From assembly GCA_013076295.1 (NCBI GenBank), contig RQOL01000501.1, forward strand, positions 84,104 to 148,103: a stretch of DNA of 64,000 bases, given 5' to 3'. The notes beneath the pieces are model-generated. The model was not told the origin of the DNA. It worked only from the letters and a program-made list of their open reading frames with translations, and made no database searches. Source of the stretch: Sanderia malayensis (taxonomy: Eukaryota > Cnidaria > Scyphozoa > Semaeostomeae > Pelagiidae). Both the position numbers and the translations under genes were made by a program. Of this stretch, positions 52,901-63,070 are shown piece by piece (the first letter of the stretch is position 1; each line of letters starts with the position of its first letter).

Positions 52901-55900
52901 AAAGACTCAATGATGATAAAAGACAATGTTCAGCAGCAACTCTTCTCCAGTTAATAAAGACTCAATGATGATCAAAGACAATTGTTCAGCGCAACCTCTC
53001 CTCCAGTAATAAAAGCGCAATTAATGATAAAAGACAATGTTCAGCAGCAACTCTTCTCAGTTAATAAAGACTCAATGATGATAAAAGACAATGTTCAGCA
53101 GCAACTCTTCTCCAGTTAATAAAGACGCAATGATGATAAAAGACAATGTTCAGGCAGCAACTCTTCTCCATTAATAAAGACTCAATGATGATAAAAGACA
53201 ATGTCAGCAGCAACTCTTCTCCAGTTAATAAAGACTCATGATGATAAAAGACAATGTTCAGCAGCAACTCTTCTCCAGTTAATAAAGACTCAATGATGAT
53301 AAAAGACAATGTTCAGCAGCAACTCTTCTCCAGTTAATAAAGACGCAATGATATAAAAGACAATGTTCAGCAGCAACTCTTCTCCAGTTAATAAAGACGC
53401 AATGATGATAAAAGACAATGTTCAGCAGCAACTCTTCTCCAGTTAATAAAGACCAATGATGATAAAAGACAATGTTCAGCAGCAACTCTTCTCCAGTTAA
53501 TAAAGACGCAATGATGATAAAAGACAATGTTCAGCAGCAACTCTTCTCCAGTTAATAAAGACGCAATGATGATAAAAGACAATGTTCAGCAGCAACTCTT
53601 CTCCAGTTAATAAAGACCAATGATGATAAAAGACAATGTTCAGCAGCAACTCTTCTCCAGTTAATAAAGACGCAATGATGATAAAAGACAATGTTCAGCA
53701 GCAACTCTTCTCCAGTTAATAAAGACCAAATGATAGATAAAAGACAATGTTTCAGCAGCAAACTCTTCTCCAGTTAATAAAGACGCAATGATGACATAAA
53801 AGACAATGTTCAGCAGCAACTCTTCTCCAGTTAATAAAGACTCAATGATGATAAAAGACAATGTTCAGCAGCAACTCTTCTCCAGTTAATAAAGACTCAA
53901 TGATGATAAAAGACAATGTTCAGCAGCAACTCTTCTCCAGGTTAATAAAGACTCAATGATGATAAAAGACAATGTTCAGCAGCAACTCTTTTCCAGTTAA
54001 TAAAGACGCAATGATGATAAAAGACAATGTCAGCAGCAACTCTTCTCCAGTTATAAAGACGCAATGATGATAAAAGACAATGTTCAGCAGCAACTCTTCT
54101 CCAGTTAATAAAATCATGATATAAAAGACAATGTTCAGCAGCAACTCTTCTCCAGTTAATAAAGACGCAATGATGATAAAAGACAATGTTCAGCAGCAAC
54201 TCTTCTCCAGTTAATAAAAACGCAATTAATAAAAGACAATGTTCAGCAGCAACTCTTCTCCATTAATAAAGACTCAATGATGATAAAAGACAATGTTCAG
54301 CAGCAACTCTTCTCCAGTTAATAAAGACTCAATGATGATAAAAGACAATGTTCAGCAGCAACTCTTCTCCAGTTAATAAAGACGCAATGATGATAAAAGA
54401 CAATGTTCAGCAGCAACTCTTCTCCAGTTAATAAAGACCAATGATGATAAAAGACAATGTTCAGCAGCAACTCTTCTCCAGTTAATAAAGACGCAATGAT
54501 GATAAAAGACAATGTTCAGCAGCAACTCTTCTCCAGTTAATAAAGACGCAATGATGATAAAAGACAATGTTCAGCAGCAACTCTTCTCCAGTTAATAAAG
54601 ACGCAATGATGATAAAAGACAATGTTCAGCAGCAACTCTTCTCCAGTTAATAAAGACCAATGATGATAAAAGACAATGTTCAGCAGCAACTCTTCTCCAG
54701 TTAATAAAGACCAATATGATAAAAGACAATGTTCAGCAGCAACTCTTCTCCAGTTAATAAAGACCAATGATGATAAAAGACAATGTTCAGCAGCAACTCT
54801 TCTCCAGTTAATAAAGACCAATGATGATAAAAGACAATGTTCAGCAGCAACTCTTCTCCAGTTAATAAAGACGCAATGATGATAAAAGACAATGTTCAGC
54901 AGCAACTCTTCTCCAGTTAATAAAGACGCAATGATGATAAAAGACAATGTTCAGCAGCAACTCTTCTCAGTTAATAAAGACGCAATGATGATAAAAGACA
55001 ATGTTCAGCAGCAACTCTTCTCCAGTTAATAAAGACGCAATGATGATAAAAGACAATGTTCAGCAGCAACTCTTCTCCAGTTAATAAAGACCAATGATGA
55101 TAAAAGACAATGTTCAGCAGCAACTCTTCTCCAGTTAATAAAGACCAATGATGATAAAAGACAATGTTCAGCAGCAACTCTTCTCCAGTTAATAAAGACG
55201 CAATGATGATAAAAGACAATGTTCAGCAGCAACTCTTCTCCAGTTAATAAAGACCAATGATGATAAAAGACAATGTTCAGCAGCAACTCTTCTCCAGTTA
55301 ATAAAGACCAATGATGATAAAAGACAATGTTCAGCAGCAACTCTTCTCCAGTTAATAAAGACGCAATGATGATAAAAGACAATGTTCAGCAGCAACTCTT
55401 CTCCAGTTAATAAAGACCAATGATGATAAAACAATGTTCAGCAGCAACTCTTCTCCAGTTAATAAAGACGCAATGATGATAAAAGACAATGTTCAGCAGC
55501 AACTCTTCTCCAGTTAATAAAGACGCAATGATGATAAAAGACAATGTTCAGCAGCAACTCTTCTCCAGTTAATAAAGACGCAATGATGATAAAAGACAAT
55601 GTTCAGCAGCAACTCTTCTCCAGTTAATAAAGACGCAATGATGATAAAAGACAATGTTCAGCAGCAACTCTTCTCCAGTTAATAAAGACCAATGATGATA
55701 AAAGACAATGTTCAGCAGCAACTCTTCTCCAGTTAATAAAGACGCAATGATGATAAAAGACAATGTTCAGCAGCAACTCTTCTCCAGTTAATAAAGACCA
55801 ATGATGATAAAAGACAATGTTCAGCAGCAACTCTTCTCCAGTTAATAAAGACCAATGATGATAAAAGACAATGTTCAGCAGCAACTCTTCTCCAGTTAAT

Positions 55901-56213
55901 AAAGACGCAATGAGATAAAAGACAATGTCAGCAGCAACTCTTTCCAGTTAATAAAGACCAATGATGATAAAAACAATGTTCAGCAGCAACTCTTCTCCAG
56001 TTAATAAAAGACCAATGATGATAAAAGACAATGTTCAGCAGCAACTCTTCTCCAGTTAATAAAGACGCAATGATGATAAAAGACAATGTTCAGCAGCAAC
56101 TCTTCTCAGTTAATAAAGACTCAATGATGATAAAAGACAATGTTCAGCAGCAACTGTCTCCAGTTAATAAAGACCAATGATGTAAAAGACAATGTTCAGC
56201 AGCAACTCTTCTC
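49933..56213. repeat. ~55 bp satellite array
   Basis: Over 6 kb of head-to-tail monomers, of the form CAATGATGATAAAAGACAAT then GTTCAGCAGCAACTCTTCTC then CAGTTAATAAAGA, with the joint ACTC, ACGC (55 bp) or ACC (54 bp), roughly 110-115 copies. The first ~2 kb and middle show a repeating order of variants: GGACTCAATGATGATCAAAG occurs at 50661, 51149 and 51643, i.e. every ~490 bp or nine monomers. From about 53.4 kb the 54 bp ACC variant becomes common, and small indels occur at 53.0, 53.7 and 54.1 kb. All open frames in it are periodic artefacts. Confidence 0.97.
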
Positions 56214-56390
56214 CAATAGTAAACGCAGGATGACGTAATAATATTTGAATAACATAAGACTTGATATAAATTTGGGACCTTTTTATCTTTATGCTGCTTG
56301 GACGCTTACAGTTATCTATAGTAATCGTTTGTTGGAAGACATTCATTCGTTGCTTTGTTTCATGATATTTGCCAACACAAGCCCTTTCTT

Positions 56391-56769
56391 CTATTCCTCT
56401 GATTCGCGGCTAAGTGTCATTTTGTTAATGGTCTCATCCTCCCAATCATCCAGTCTTCTTTCTTCATGGTTGGAAATCAATACCCAGTTTTCTCCTAAAT
56501 ACTTAACGTTGTTTGGTGTTTCTTGTTGCTGTTTAAAAATATCGTCTGACCAAAGGTGTTAAAAAGACGTAGCTTTTGTCGCCCAGAATCATATTTTCCT
56601 TCCAGTTAAGAAAACCATCGAGCTGGTCATTGGTTAAGGCGGCAAAATGATGGCCTGTAGGAATGTTTTTTGCGTGGCTGTCTTTCAGTTCGTAAAGGTA
56701 TCTTCTTACCAGTGAATTTAGTTTGAGAAGAATTGCATCTTTCCCATACATCATCGTCATATTCATTTC
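56391..56769 (-). CDS. Last exon of the integrase/double-protease gene
   Basis: After an acceptor (TTTATCAG, ending 56770) the frame reads EMNMTMMYGKDAILLKLNSL, then RRYLYELKDSHAKNIPTGHH and LDGFLNWKENMILG. Near 56560 it shifts to a frame ending VKYLGENWVLISNHEERRLD and DETINKMTLSRESEE at a TAG (56391-56393). The shift could be one indel or a missed intron. This acidic C-terminus directly follows the Ulp1-like domain. Confidence 0.5.
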
Positions 56770-56881
56770 CTGATAAATGTGCAAGGACAATGAAAAAGTG
56801 TGCACTAATACGGCACTAAGGTCTGCTCATGTTTTGAGTAGGCAAATGACATCCAATGTTAACAAATGAAATATTACTTAC

Positions 56882-56949
56882 ATCTATCTCTTCTTGTTCT
56901 GGTCCTTGTGTCAGAATATATTTCAGTATGCCATCATCACTGATACTTT
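56882..56949 (-). CDS. Small internal exon of the same gene
   Basis: 68 bp between CTTTCAG and a strong donor GTAAGTAA, reading ISDDGILKYILTQGPEQEEI in the open frame. Identified only from splice signals and gene order. Confidence 0.45.
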
Positions 56950-57107
56950 CTGAAAGTTAGAGTGTTAAGCGACTGTTAAGCGAAAATTTTTGTTGCACGC
57001 AGGATTTGTAAAGGTTGACCTTCATAAATGACGAATACAATATCATTTCTATTCCACAAGCAAGATTGAAAACATTAAAGTATGTAACTCTAAAGAAATA
57101 AAATTAC

Positions 57108-57510
57108 CTCTCCATAGGTCTGCGCTTGCCAACTCCTTGCTATTCCCATTGACAATGTGTTGGGCCAGCAAATCTCTAACATCATCCATATCGAAGATGG
57201 AGAAATCTGGAGATGTCTCCAGCAGGAACGACACTATGTAGCATATGACGAATAGTGCGCACTGAGCATTGTCGTTTTGTAGAGGTAAAAGTGTTGACTT
57301 TGCTACTAATTTGCCTGTTTTTCTAAAGTTGTTACTTGATAAGGCTTGTAGCAGAGTTTTCACTTCAAACTCATGCTCTTGCCCCAAAGAGTCGCATATG
57401 AAATAGTTGGATTTGTCCAAGTCAATACAAAGAGCCCACCAATGTTGCTGTGTATTCAATGGAAAGATAATTTTTTTCTTCCCAAAAGGCGGAAATTGTC
57501 TTGATTTTTT
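57108..57510 (-). CDS. Ulp1-like (C48) cysteine protease domain
   Basis: The minus-strand frame includes PLNTQQHWWALCIDLDKSNY (His), FICDSLGQEHEF (Asp) and LPLQNDNAQCALFVICYIVS (Gln and catalytic Cys), the H-D-Q-C order of Ulp1/SENP-like peptidases. The usual Cys-Gly is Cys-Ala. It ends at a donor (GAGAG then GTAATT). A frame change separates it from the preceding 57520-58584 frame, whose C-terminus VNDSIMHAVGLALNMQHQDV looks like the start of this domain. Likely role: deubiquitinase/deSUMOylase-like activity of a mobile element protein. Confidence 0.7.
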
Positions 57511-57519
57511 CCTCGATAT

Positions 57520-58584
57520 TTATAAAAATTGGTTCTTAATTAACTGTGTGCCTATAAGAGGGTCAACAACAAAAACATCTTGATGCTGCATATTTAGAGC
57601 CAAACCCACTGCATGCATGATGCTGTCATTGACATGAGAATCACCCTGAAGTGATCTTATATCATGTGCTGTAACATGGGGGAATGTGTTGGACACTTCC
57701 TGGCAATCATCTACTGAAGAAGAACTGCTCATGATATCAAAAGCAGTAAAGTCCTTGTCAAAAGTGATGTTTTCGTCAGGATTGTCGACTACGGTAATAC
57801 GTTGGCAAACATATTTGTAAATGCCGAAGCTCTTGCTATATACAAGCTGCCAGAAATATACAAGGCAATCTGCTGGAGTGTATTCCAATGCACCATTTAT
57901 ACTATCTAGGATGATGCATTTTGTTTGCAAAAACAAACACGCTACATAATGAGATGCAGCATTATTAATCAAGATCCTATCACCAGCCTTTACATCTAAC
58001 TTTGTCAAGAAGTCTTGGTACATGTTGTCTGCATCACTTTGAAGACAATCTGGATCAGCGGAAGCAAAGAAAGATTCCACTTCGTTGTTTAATTGCTTGT
58101 GGACATAGCCAACAGATTGAGCACTGATCGAAAGAACATCTATATTATAATCGCCAGATGGTGCTCTGTGATTTTCCAGGTCATCATGAATGCTTTTAAA
58201 ATTTACTTCCTGCAACCAACAAGAGTCGGCAATCTCGTTCATGGTGCACTGTTCAAAGGATGTGTGAATAGTGTTATTTAACGCACACATGCCACACAGA
58301 GAAGTACATCCCTGCATCTGTATACAAAGTTGCAATCCTGCATGATTGAATTGCTTCCAGAAAGGCTTATTTTTTGGAGAAGATTCTTCGAAAACAACTT
58401 GCAAGAAGTGTTGCAGATTCTTCACTGTGTTAGGTGACCAGTTGTGTGCTTCTTTGCTGCTAGTTAACAATCGCGACCTGAATGTTTGCAGCATATTTTT
58501 GATATCAGGGCTTATGTTGGCATTTTGTTGCATACAATCACACTTAGTCATGCACGAGGCAAACAGCTCATTCAAATCAGTCAT
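57520..58584 (-). CDS. Josephin-like cysteine protease domain
   Basis: 354 residues from the first Met; the frame is open further upstream to about 58655. QGCTSLCGMCALNNTIHTSF (Cys97 by position) matches the Josephin catalytic motif S-L-C-x-x-x-x-LNN. ASHYVACLFLQ gives His212 and CIILDSINGA gives the third residue (Asp227), with Josephin-like spacing. Josephins are deubiquitinases (ataxin-3 family); this would be a divergent one. It sits between the integrase tail and the Ulp1-like domain in one gene. Confidence 0.65.
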   Translation of the reverse strand: MTDLNELFASCMTKCDCMQQNANISPDIKNMLQTFRSRLLTSSKEAHNWSPNTVKNLQHFLQVVFEESSPKNKPFWKQFNHAGLQLCIQMQGCTSLCGMCALNNTIHTSFEQCTMNEIADSCWLQEVNFKSIHDDLENHRAPSGDYNIDVLSISAQSVGYVHKQLNNEVESFFASADPDCLQSDADNMYQDFLTKLDVKAGDRILINNAASHYVACLFLQTKCIILDSINGALEYTPADCLVYFWQLVYSKSFGIYKYVCQRITVVDNPDENITFDKDFTAFDIMSSSSSVDDCQEVSNTFPHVTAHDIRSLQGDSHVNDSIMHAVGLALNMQHQDVFVVDPLIGTQLIKNQFL

Positions 58585-59601
58585 TTCATCATGTATTGAC
58601 GAGTCAATAATTTGGAAACTTGATTCGTTGTGACTGTTGATGCTAGTTTGCTTTTTTTGGGCGGTGCTGAAGTTGTTTCCACAGATTTGGCAACTCTTTT
58701 GCGTTTTTTCCCACCAGAAGATGTTTGCTTCTTAGCTATTTGTGCCTTAACGCCACATCGCTCAGCAAAGTTTAGAGCCATTTGCTGACAACATGCATGG
58801 CTGCAGTAGCAATTTATGTCACTGAAGCACTCTATACACTTGTGCTGATTATCAGCATTGAGAAATTTTAGCAAAGCATCGCTAATCCACACCTTTCGTC
58901 TTCTCTCCCATGCAACTGAACCATACAAGAAACTGGAGAAGCCTGTTGATTTTAATTCATCGATGCATTTTGTATATTTATCGTGAAACTGTCGCTGCAA
59001 ATCAGAGTCAATGTCTTGATACAAATGCGACAAGACACCACAATCAAGACCCTCAAAATAGCGTTGGAAAAGCTTGTTGATGTTGCCTGGTACATGCTTG
59101 CCTCTCGTCACACCTGCCCGATACATGGTATGCCGTACCTGCAGACCAAAGTCGCATATTGCATCAAGTATGTGCTTCTTATTTGAGAACCTCGAGGAGA
59201 CATTATTGGAGATGTCTAAGCTGTTTTTGCCAGCCTTAAAAAGAACCATCTCTCCCTCAAAAACATCCTTTTTAAAAACTTCTTGACCCTCGGATAGCTC
59301 CAACTTGTACATACCCTCGGGTAAGATTTCAGTCACTTGAGCAACAACATTTGCGGGAGCAAAGGGGTCTCGAGTCTTTATGGAAGACATTTTCGCAGTT
59401 GGATTTTTTATGAGTACACAATCTCCAACATTAAATTTGTCGCCGGGACAATTTTTTATGTTACGCTCAATATTTCTATGAATAGTGCATTCAGTCGACT
59501 CGAGAACATGTAGCTGCAAATTGCTCTTTGTTAAAGAATGCTGAAATAAACAAGAGGTGAACTTGATCTGTTCAAAATCTTCTTCAGCATCAACCTCTGT
59601 G
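58581..59601 (-). CDS. Integrase C-terminal (chromo-like) region and basic linker
   Basis: The frame resumes directly after the gypsy insertion (59601) and reaches a TGA at 58581. FNVGDCVLIKNPTAKMSSIK, then FAPANVVAQVTEILPEGMYK, is the SH3/chromo-like module after gypsy/Ginger-type integrases. A Cys/His-rich piece follows (CIECFSDINCYCSHACCQQM), then a Lys-rich nuclear-localisation-like stretch (SGGKKRKRVAKS). At a run of seven A (58652-58658) the neighbouring -1 frame becomes continuous with the Josephin-like frame, so a frameshift (mutation or recoding) joins the two. Confidence 0.75.
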
Positions 59602-59983
59602 TGAAGAAAGACGCTCCTCGATGCTGGATGTTTTATATATTTAATCGAACAACGATGATAAAGTCCTACGATACAATGTTACGATACAACATAAACATAA
59701 CATAAAAACAAAAGTAATAATAGGCCTAATAATAATAATAATAGGCCTAATGAAGCTTGGAAATAATAATGAAAGCTAAATGTAAATCCTAACAAACACG
59801 ATGATGCAATGAGGTATGATAAGAAAATAAACTTACATTATAATGGAAGATGAAATGTGATAATCCACAACAAAATGTCTCAACAATATTTTAGCTTACA
59901 AATCCAAGATGGCCGACCAATATCTGGTCTGGTCAGCGGTAACACGCTCCATCAGACCCTAGTGGTCAGCGGATAACTCTTCA
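59602..59983 (-). repeat. 3' LTR of the gypsy element
   Basis: 382 bp; contains an AAT microsatellite and two AGGCCTAAT motifs. Preceded on the minus strand by the purine tract ACTGGGGGGGA. Confidence 0.92.
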
Positions 59984-59996
59984 TCCCCCCCAGTCC
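59984..59996 (-). promoter_or_regulatory. Polypurine tract of the gypsy element
   Basis: On the minus strand GGACTGGGGGGGA abuts the 3' LTR, as expected for plus-strand priming. Confidence 0.75.
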
Positions 59997-60028
59997 TGGA
60001 ACCTATAGGAGGGAATAGGTTGCTGGAC

Positions 60029-61650
60029 TTAGCGTTCTTGCCATGTACCTGTCTCTGGCTCAAAGTGTCTTGGAGCTCTGCGTACACGTTGGGAACGTCG
60101 ATGTTGACGACGCGGAGGAGATAACGGTGGATCCTGTGCTTGGGTGGTGGTAGGTGTAGGGAGGACGACATCTGGTGGAAGTGGTTCATTCAAGGATTCA
60201 TGATTAACAGATGGATCAGCCATGGTTAGTGTCGGGGTTATGTCAGGTATGGGATGCTGGGCGACAGTAGTTACTGGCTGAATGACCTCCTGAGGCAGGG
60301 CTGTGTCAGTGTTTATCGACTGGGGTGTCTGCTCCGGTTGGCTGTACAGTGGTAATGGTGCTTTCAACTGTAGCGAAGTGTTGGCTGGGCTGACTGGTGT
60401 ATATGCTCTGAGGAAACGACGATTGCGAAGGGTTAATCGCCCTGAGCCATCAACCTTTACCCTGTATTGGTCATGGCCAAGCGAGTCTACCACCAATCCT
60501 GAACGGTCCCACTTGGTGGCATTGTGACCTTGTTGATTTTGGAGGAAAACCCTGTCCCCAGTGGTCAAGGGGCGAAGTGGTCTTGAGTGGGTCTGCAACG
60601 CTTCAGTGGTGCGGGAAATCCTTGTTCTTAGGGCATCTTCCTTAGCTGTCCATGCCTGTCGCCAGAGTGGGCGGATGTGTGGGTTCGAGAATTTCTCCAA
60701 ACGATTGATAAAGGAAAAAGAATCTCGAAGTGGACGGCCGAAGATGATCTGTGCTGGTGACAAGTTGCAGTCACGGTAGGGGGTGTTACGTAATTGTAGA
60801 ATGGCCTTGAGGAATCCGTCATGGTCAAGGTTTCCAGTTGGTCCAGTGTTTGACATCAAGAGTCGTTTCGCCATCTTGACCGCAACTTCCGCCCTACCAT
60901 TGGACTGAGGAAAGCTGACTGAGGATATGCGGTGTCGTACATTCCATGAGCGGAGGAAAGTCTCAGTGGCACTGGCGGTAAACTCTGGGCCACCGTCACT
61001 CGCGAGTTCTTCCGGTACACCGAAAGTTCCGAAGAATGAGCGCAAATGCCGAATGAGACCTGTTGATCCTCCAAGATCACTGCCTGCTGTAGAGCATAGA
61101 ACTTCTACCCAACCAGATAGTCTATCTCCAACAACGAGGTAGTGACATCCACCATAATCAAAGAAGTCCGCGAAGATTGCTTCAAAAGGTGTCGAAGGTG
61201 GTGGTGACGGTAAAGGAGGTGTCGCCGCCTGTGATGGGGCATTGCGGTTGCAATCTGCACATTGTTCCCGGGTGTCCTGTATGTCCTTGGACATGCCTGG
61301 CCAGTAGACAATAGTGCGAGCACGCTGCTCCATAGTAGAAGTGCCTTGATGGGCAGCATGGAGGTGCTGGAGGACTCTTTGCCGAAGGGACGAGGGGACA
61401 ATAACACGGTCATTGTACATAACGACACCCTCTTGTGCATAAAGAGAGTCACATATGGGAGATAGGCTAGCCAGGGCAGGGTCACGGCTGTCCACAATGC
61501 CTTGGGTTTCGATAAGGTTGAGGACATGACCAAGTGATTTGTCACGAGATGTCTCTTGTGCAAGGTACGACCATGAGATCGCGCTTAGTGCTGTGGCATC
61601 ATCACGGATCGATGCCATTAGGGCTGTTTCAGCAAGGTCAGGTTCACTGT
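60029..61650 (-). CDS. pol: Gypsy integrase and Pol C-terminus
   Basis: The frame is open from 61744, but the first ~30 codons probably belong to the deletion junction. QRVLQHLHAAHQGTSTMEQR and CADCNRNAP form the H2C2 module. The DDE core is FADFFDYGG, LASDGGPEF and QSNGRAEVAV. GDRVFLQNQQG and VDGSGRLTLRNRRFL make the C-terminal domain, and a Pro/Thr-rich tail follows. It matches gypsy (Ty3-like) integrases of marine invertebrates. No RT motif precedes it. Confidence 0.88.
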
Positions 61651-61659
61651 GAGTGCCAG

Positions 61660-62226
61660 TTAAGGAGCAGCTGTCAGGAGTGGTGGTGCAGTGCGTTGAG
61701 GGCAGGTGCATGTGGCATCTTTGGAGGAACGGGGCTTCTCGCAACCATTGTTCAGGAGCCGGTTAGCATTGAGGGCTGAGGACTGGGGATTTTCGGTATC
61801 TTCACTACTGGAACTATTCTGTATCTTGTCACGAATTACTGCTCCGCTCTCAGTGGCTTCCTTGGAGGAGAGAAAATCACCTAATAAGTCCAGATTGAGC
61901 AGAGTCTCGTATGAAAGGTACATGGCTTGAACAGAACTGCTAACATATACCATGGAGCGACAAGATGTCTCCACGCCACTTCTGGAGGTTGTAATTCTTG
62001 CAAAGAATGCTCCTTCGATTGCAATTGGGGAGCGGTTGGCAGCTGACAGGCTGAGATTGACAGGGTGCAGGTCAGCAAGAGTGAATCCACTGGCAAGGAA
62101 CTGCTCCAGCGACCAAAGGTCTGATTGGGCGCCAGTGTCGGCGATTGCAGATGTGACAGCCTGAGTGTTGGAGCCGTTGGCATGGTTAGGGTTGTTTTGC
62201 TGGTCGATCGAGATGGTGATGGGCAC
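61660..62226 (-). CDS. Gypsy aspartic protease region
   Basis: TSAIADTGAQSDLW carries the D-T-G catalytic triplet of a retropepsin, followed by a flap-like stretch and a Ser-rich linker ending in CTCPQRTAPP. In complete relatives the reverse transcriptase follows here; in this copy the frame runs directly into the integrase region (junction about 61640-61690). Confidence 0.8.
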   Translation of the reverse strand: MPITISIDQQNNPNHANGSNTQAVTSAIADTGAQSDLWSLEQFLASGFTLADLHPVNLSLSAANRSPIAIEGAFFARITTSRSGVETSCRSMVYVSSSVQAMYLSYETLLNLDLLGDFLSSKEATESGAVIRDKIQNSSSSEDTENPQSSALNANRLLNNGCEKPRSSKDATCTCPQRTAPPLLTAAP

Positions 62227-62525
62227 CCTAGGGTGTTCTCTCAGACGGGCCCTTCTCCATTCACCCTTTGAGAAGATGTGGTGTGTGAGTCTGTTTGGAA
62301 AAGGTTGACGGACAGTGCAGTGTTTGCTGGTCTGGTCATGCTTATGAGGCCCCCTTTGGTGACAGTGGTCTCCAGCAGCTCCCGCGGAGTGGACAGCAGT
62401 AATTTGAGCAATTGGCTGTGACTCGATCGCCTGAACATTGGCAGGCCTCTGGCGTTGTCTGCGCCGCCGGGCTCTGTAACACGTGATGCAGACTTGGTGG
62501 GGTTTTGTATTCCAGCCGCGAGCTC
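62227..62525 (-). pseudogene. Gypsy gag-pol linker remnant
   Basis: The minus strand reads a Cys-containing piece (VCITCYRARRRRQRQRPANV) and a His-rich linker leading toward the protease frame. It is the tail of Gag/nucleocapsid; everything upstream is missing. Confidence 0.55.
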
Positions 62526-62531
62526 CTTCTG

Positions 62532-62688
62532 TGAAGAGTTATCCGCTGACCACTAGGGTCTGATGGAGCGTGTTACCACTGACCAGACCAGATATTGGTC
62601 GGCCATCTGGGATTTGTAAGCTAAAATATTGTTGAGACATTTTGTTGTGGATTATCACATTTCATCTTCCATTATAATGACTTTATCA
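62532..62688 (+). repeat. Inverted partial LTR inside the gypsy element
   Basis: Begins TGAAGAGTTATCCGCTGACC and runs to ATTATAATG at 62679, the reverse complement of the inner LTR end with two mismatches over ~148 bp. It then has ACTTTATCA(T), which matches another part of the inverted LTR, and abuts the 5' LTR. Together with that LTR it makes a large imperfect palindrome. Confidence 0.85.
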
Positions 62689-63070
62689 TGAAGAAAGACG
62701 CTCCTCGATGCTGGATGTTTTATATATTTAATCGAACAACGATGATAAAGTCCTACGATACAATGTTACGATACAACATAAACATAACATAAAAACAAAA
62801 GTAATAATAGGCCTAATAATAATAATAATAGGCCTAATGAAGCTTGGAAATAATAATGAAAGCTAAATGTAAATCCTAACAAACACGATGATGCAATGAG
62901 GTATGATAAGAAAATAAACTTACATTATAATGGAAGATGAAATGTGATAATCCACAACAAAATGTCTCAACAATATTTTAGCTTACAAATCCAAGATGGC
63001 CGACCAATATCTGGTCTGGTCAGCGGTAACACGCTCCATCAGACCCTAGTGGTCAGCGGATAACTCTTCA
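62689..63070 (-). repeat. 5' LTR of the gypsy element
   Basis: 382 bp, identical by eye to 59602-59983. On the minus strand it starts TGAAGAGTTATCC and ends TTTCTTCA. Confidence 0.92.

Larger units (their letters stand above)
59602..63070 (-). mobile_element. Gypsy-type LTR retrotransposon, internally deleted
   Basis: LTRs of 382 bp (TG...CA) at 59602-59983 and 62689-63070 are identical by eye. CTGTG flanks both sides (59597-59601 and 63071-63075). On the minus strand the interior keeps a late gag remnant, protease and integrase. Reverse transcriptase and RNase H are gone, and most of gag is replaced by an inverted LTR fragment. It is inserted in phase in the integrase/double-protease gene. 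Confidence 0.92.

Noticed and set aside
49933..56213. Many open frames of 60-136 codons on the minus strand and some on the plus strand
   Set aside because: They are periodic readings of the 55 bp satellite; frames rotate with each monomer and end at random monomer variants.
49933..56213. Resemblance to a CRISPR array
   Set aside because: Monomers are contiguous with no unique spacers, and the genome is eukaryotic.
56245..56562. Plus-strand frame of 105 codons
   Set aside because: Antisense to the C-terminal exon of the integrase/protease gene.
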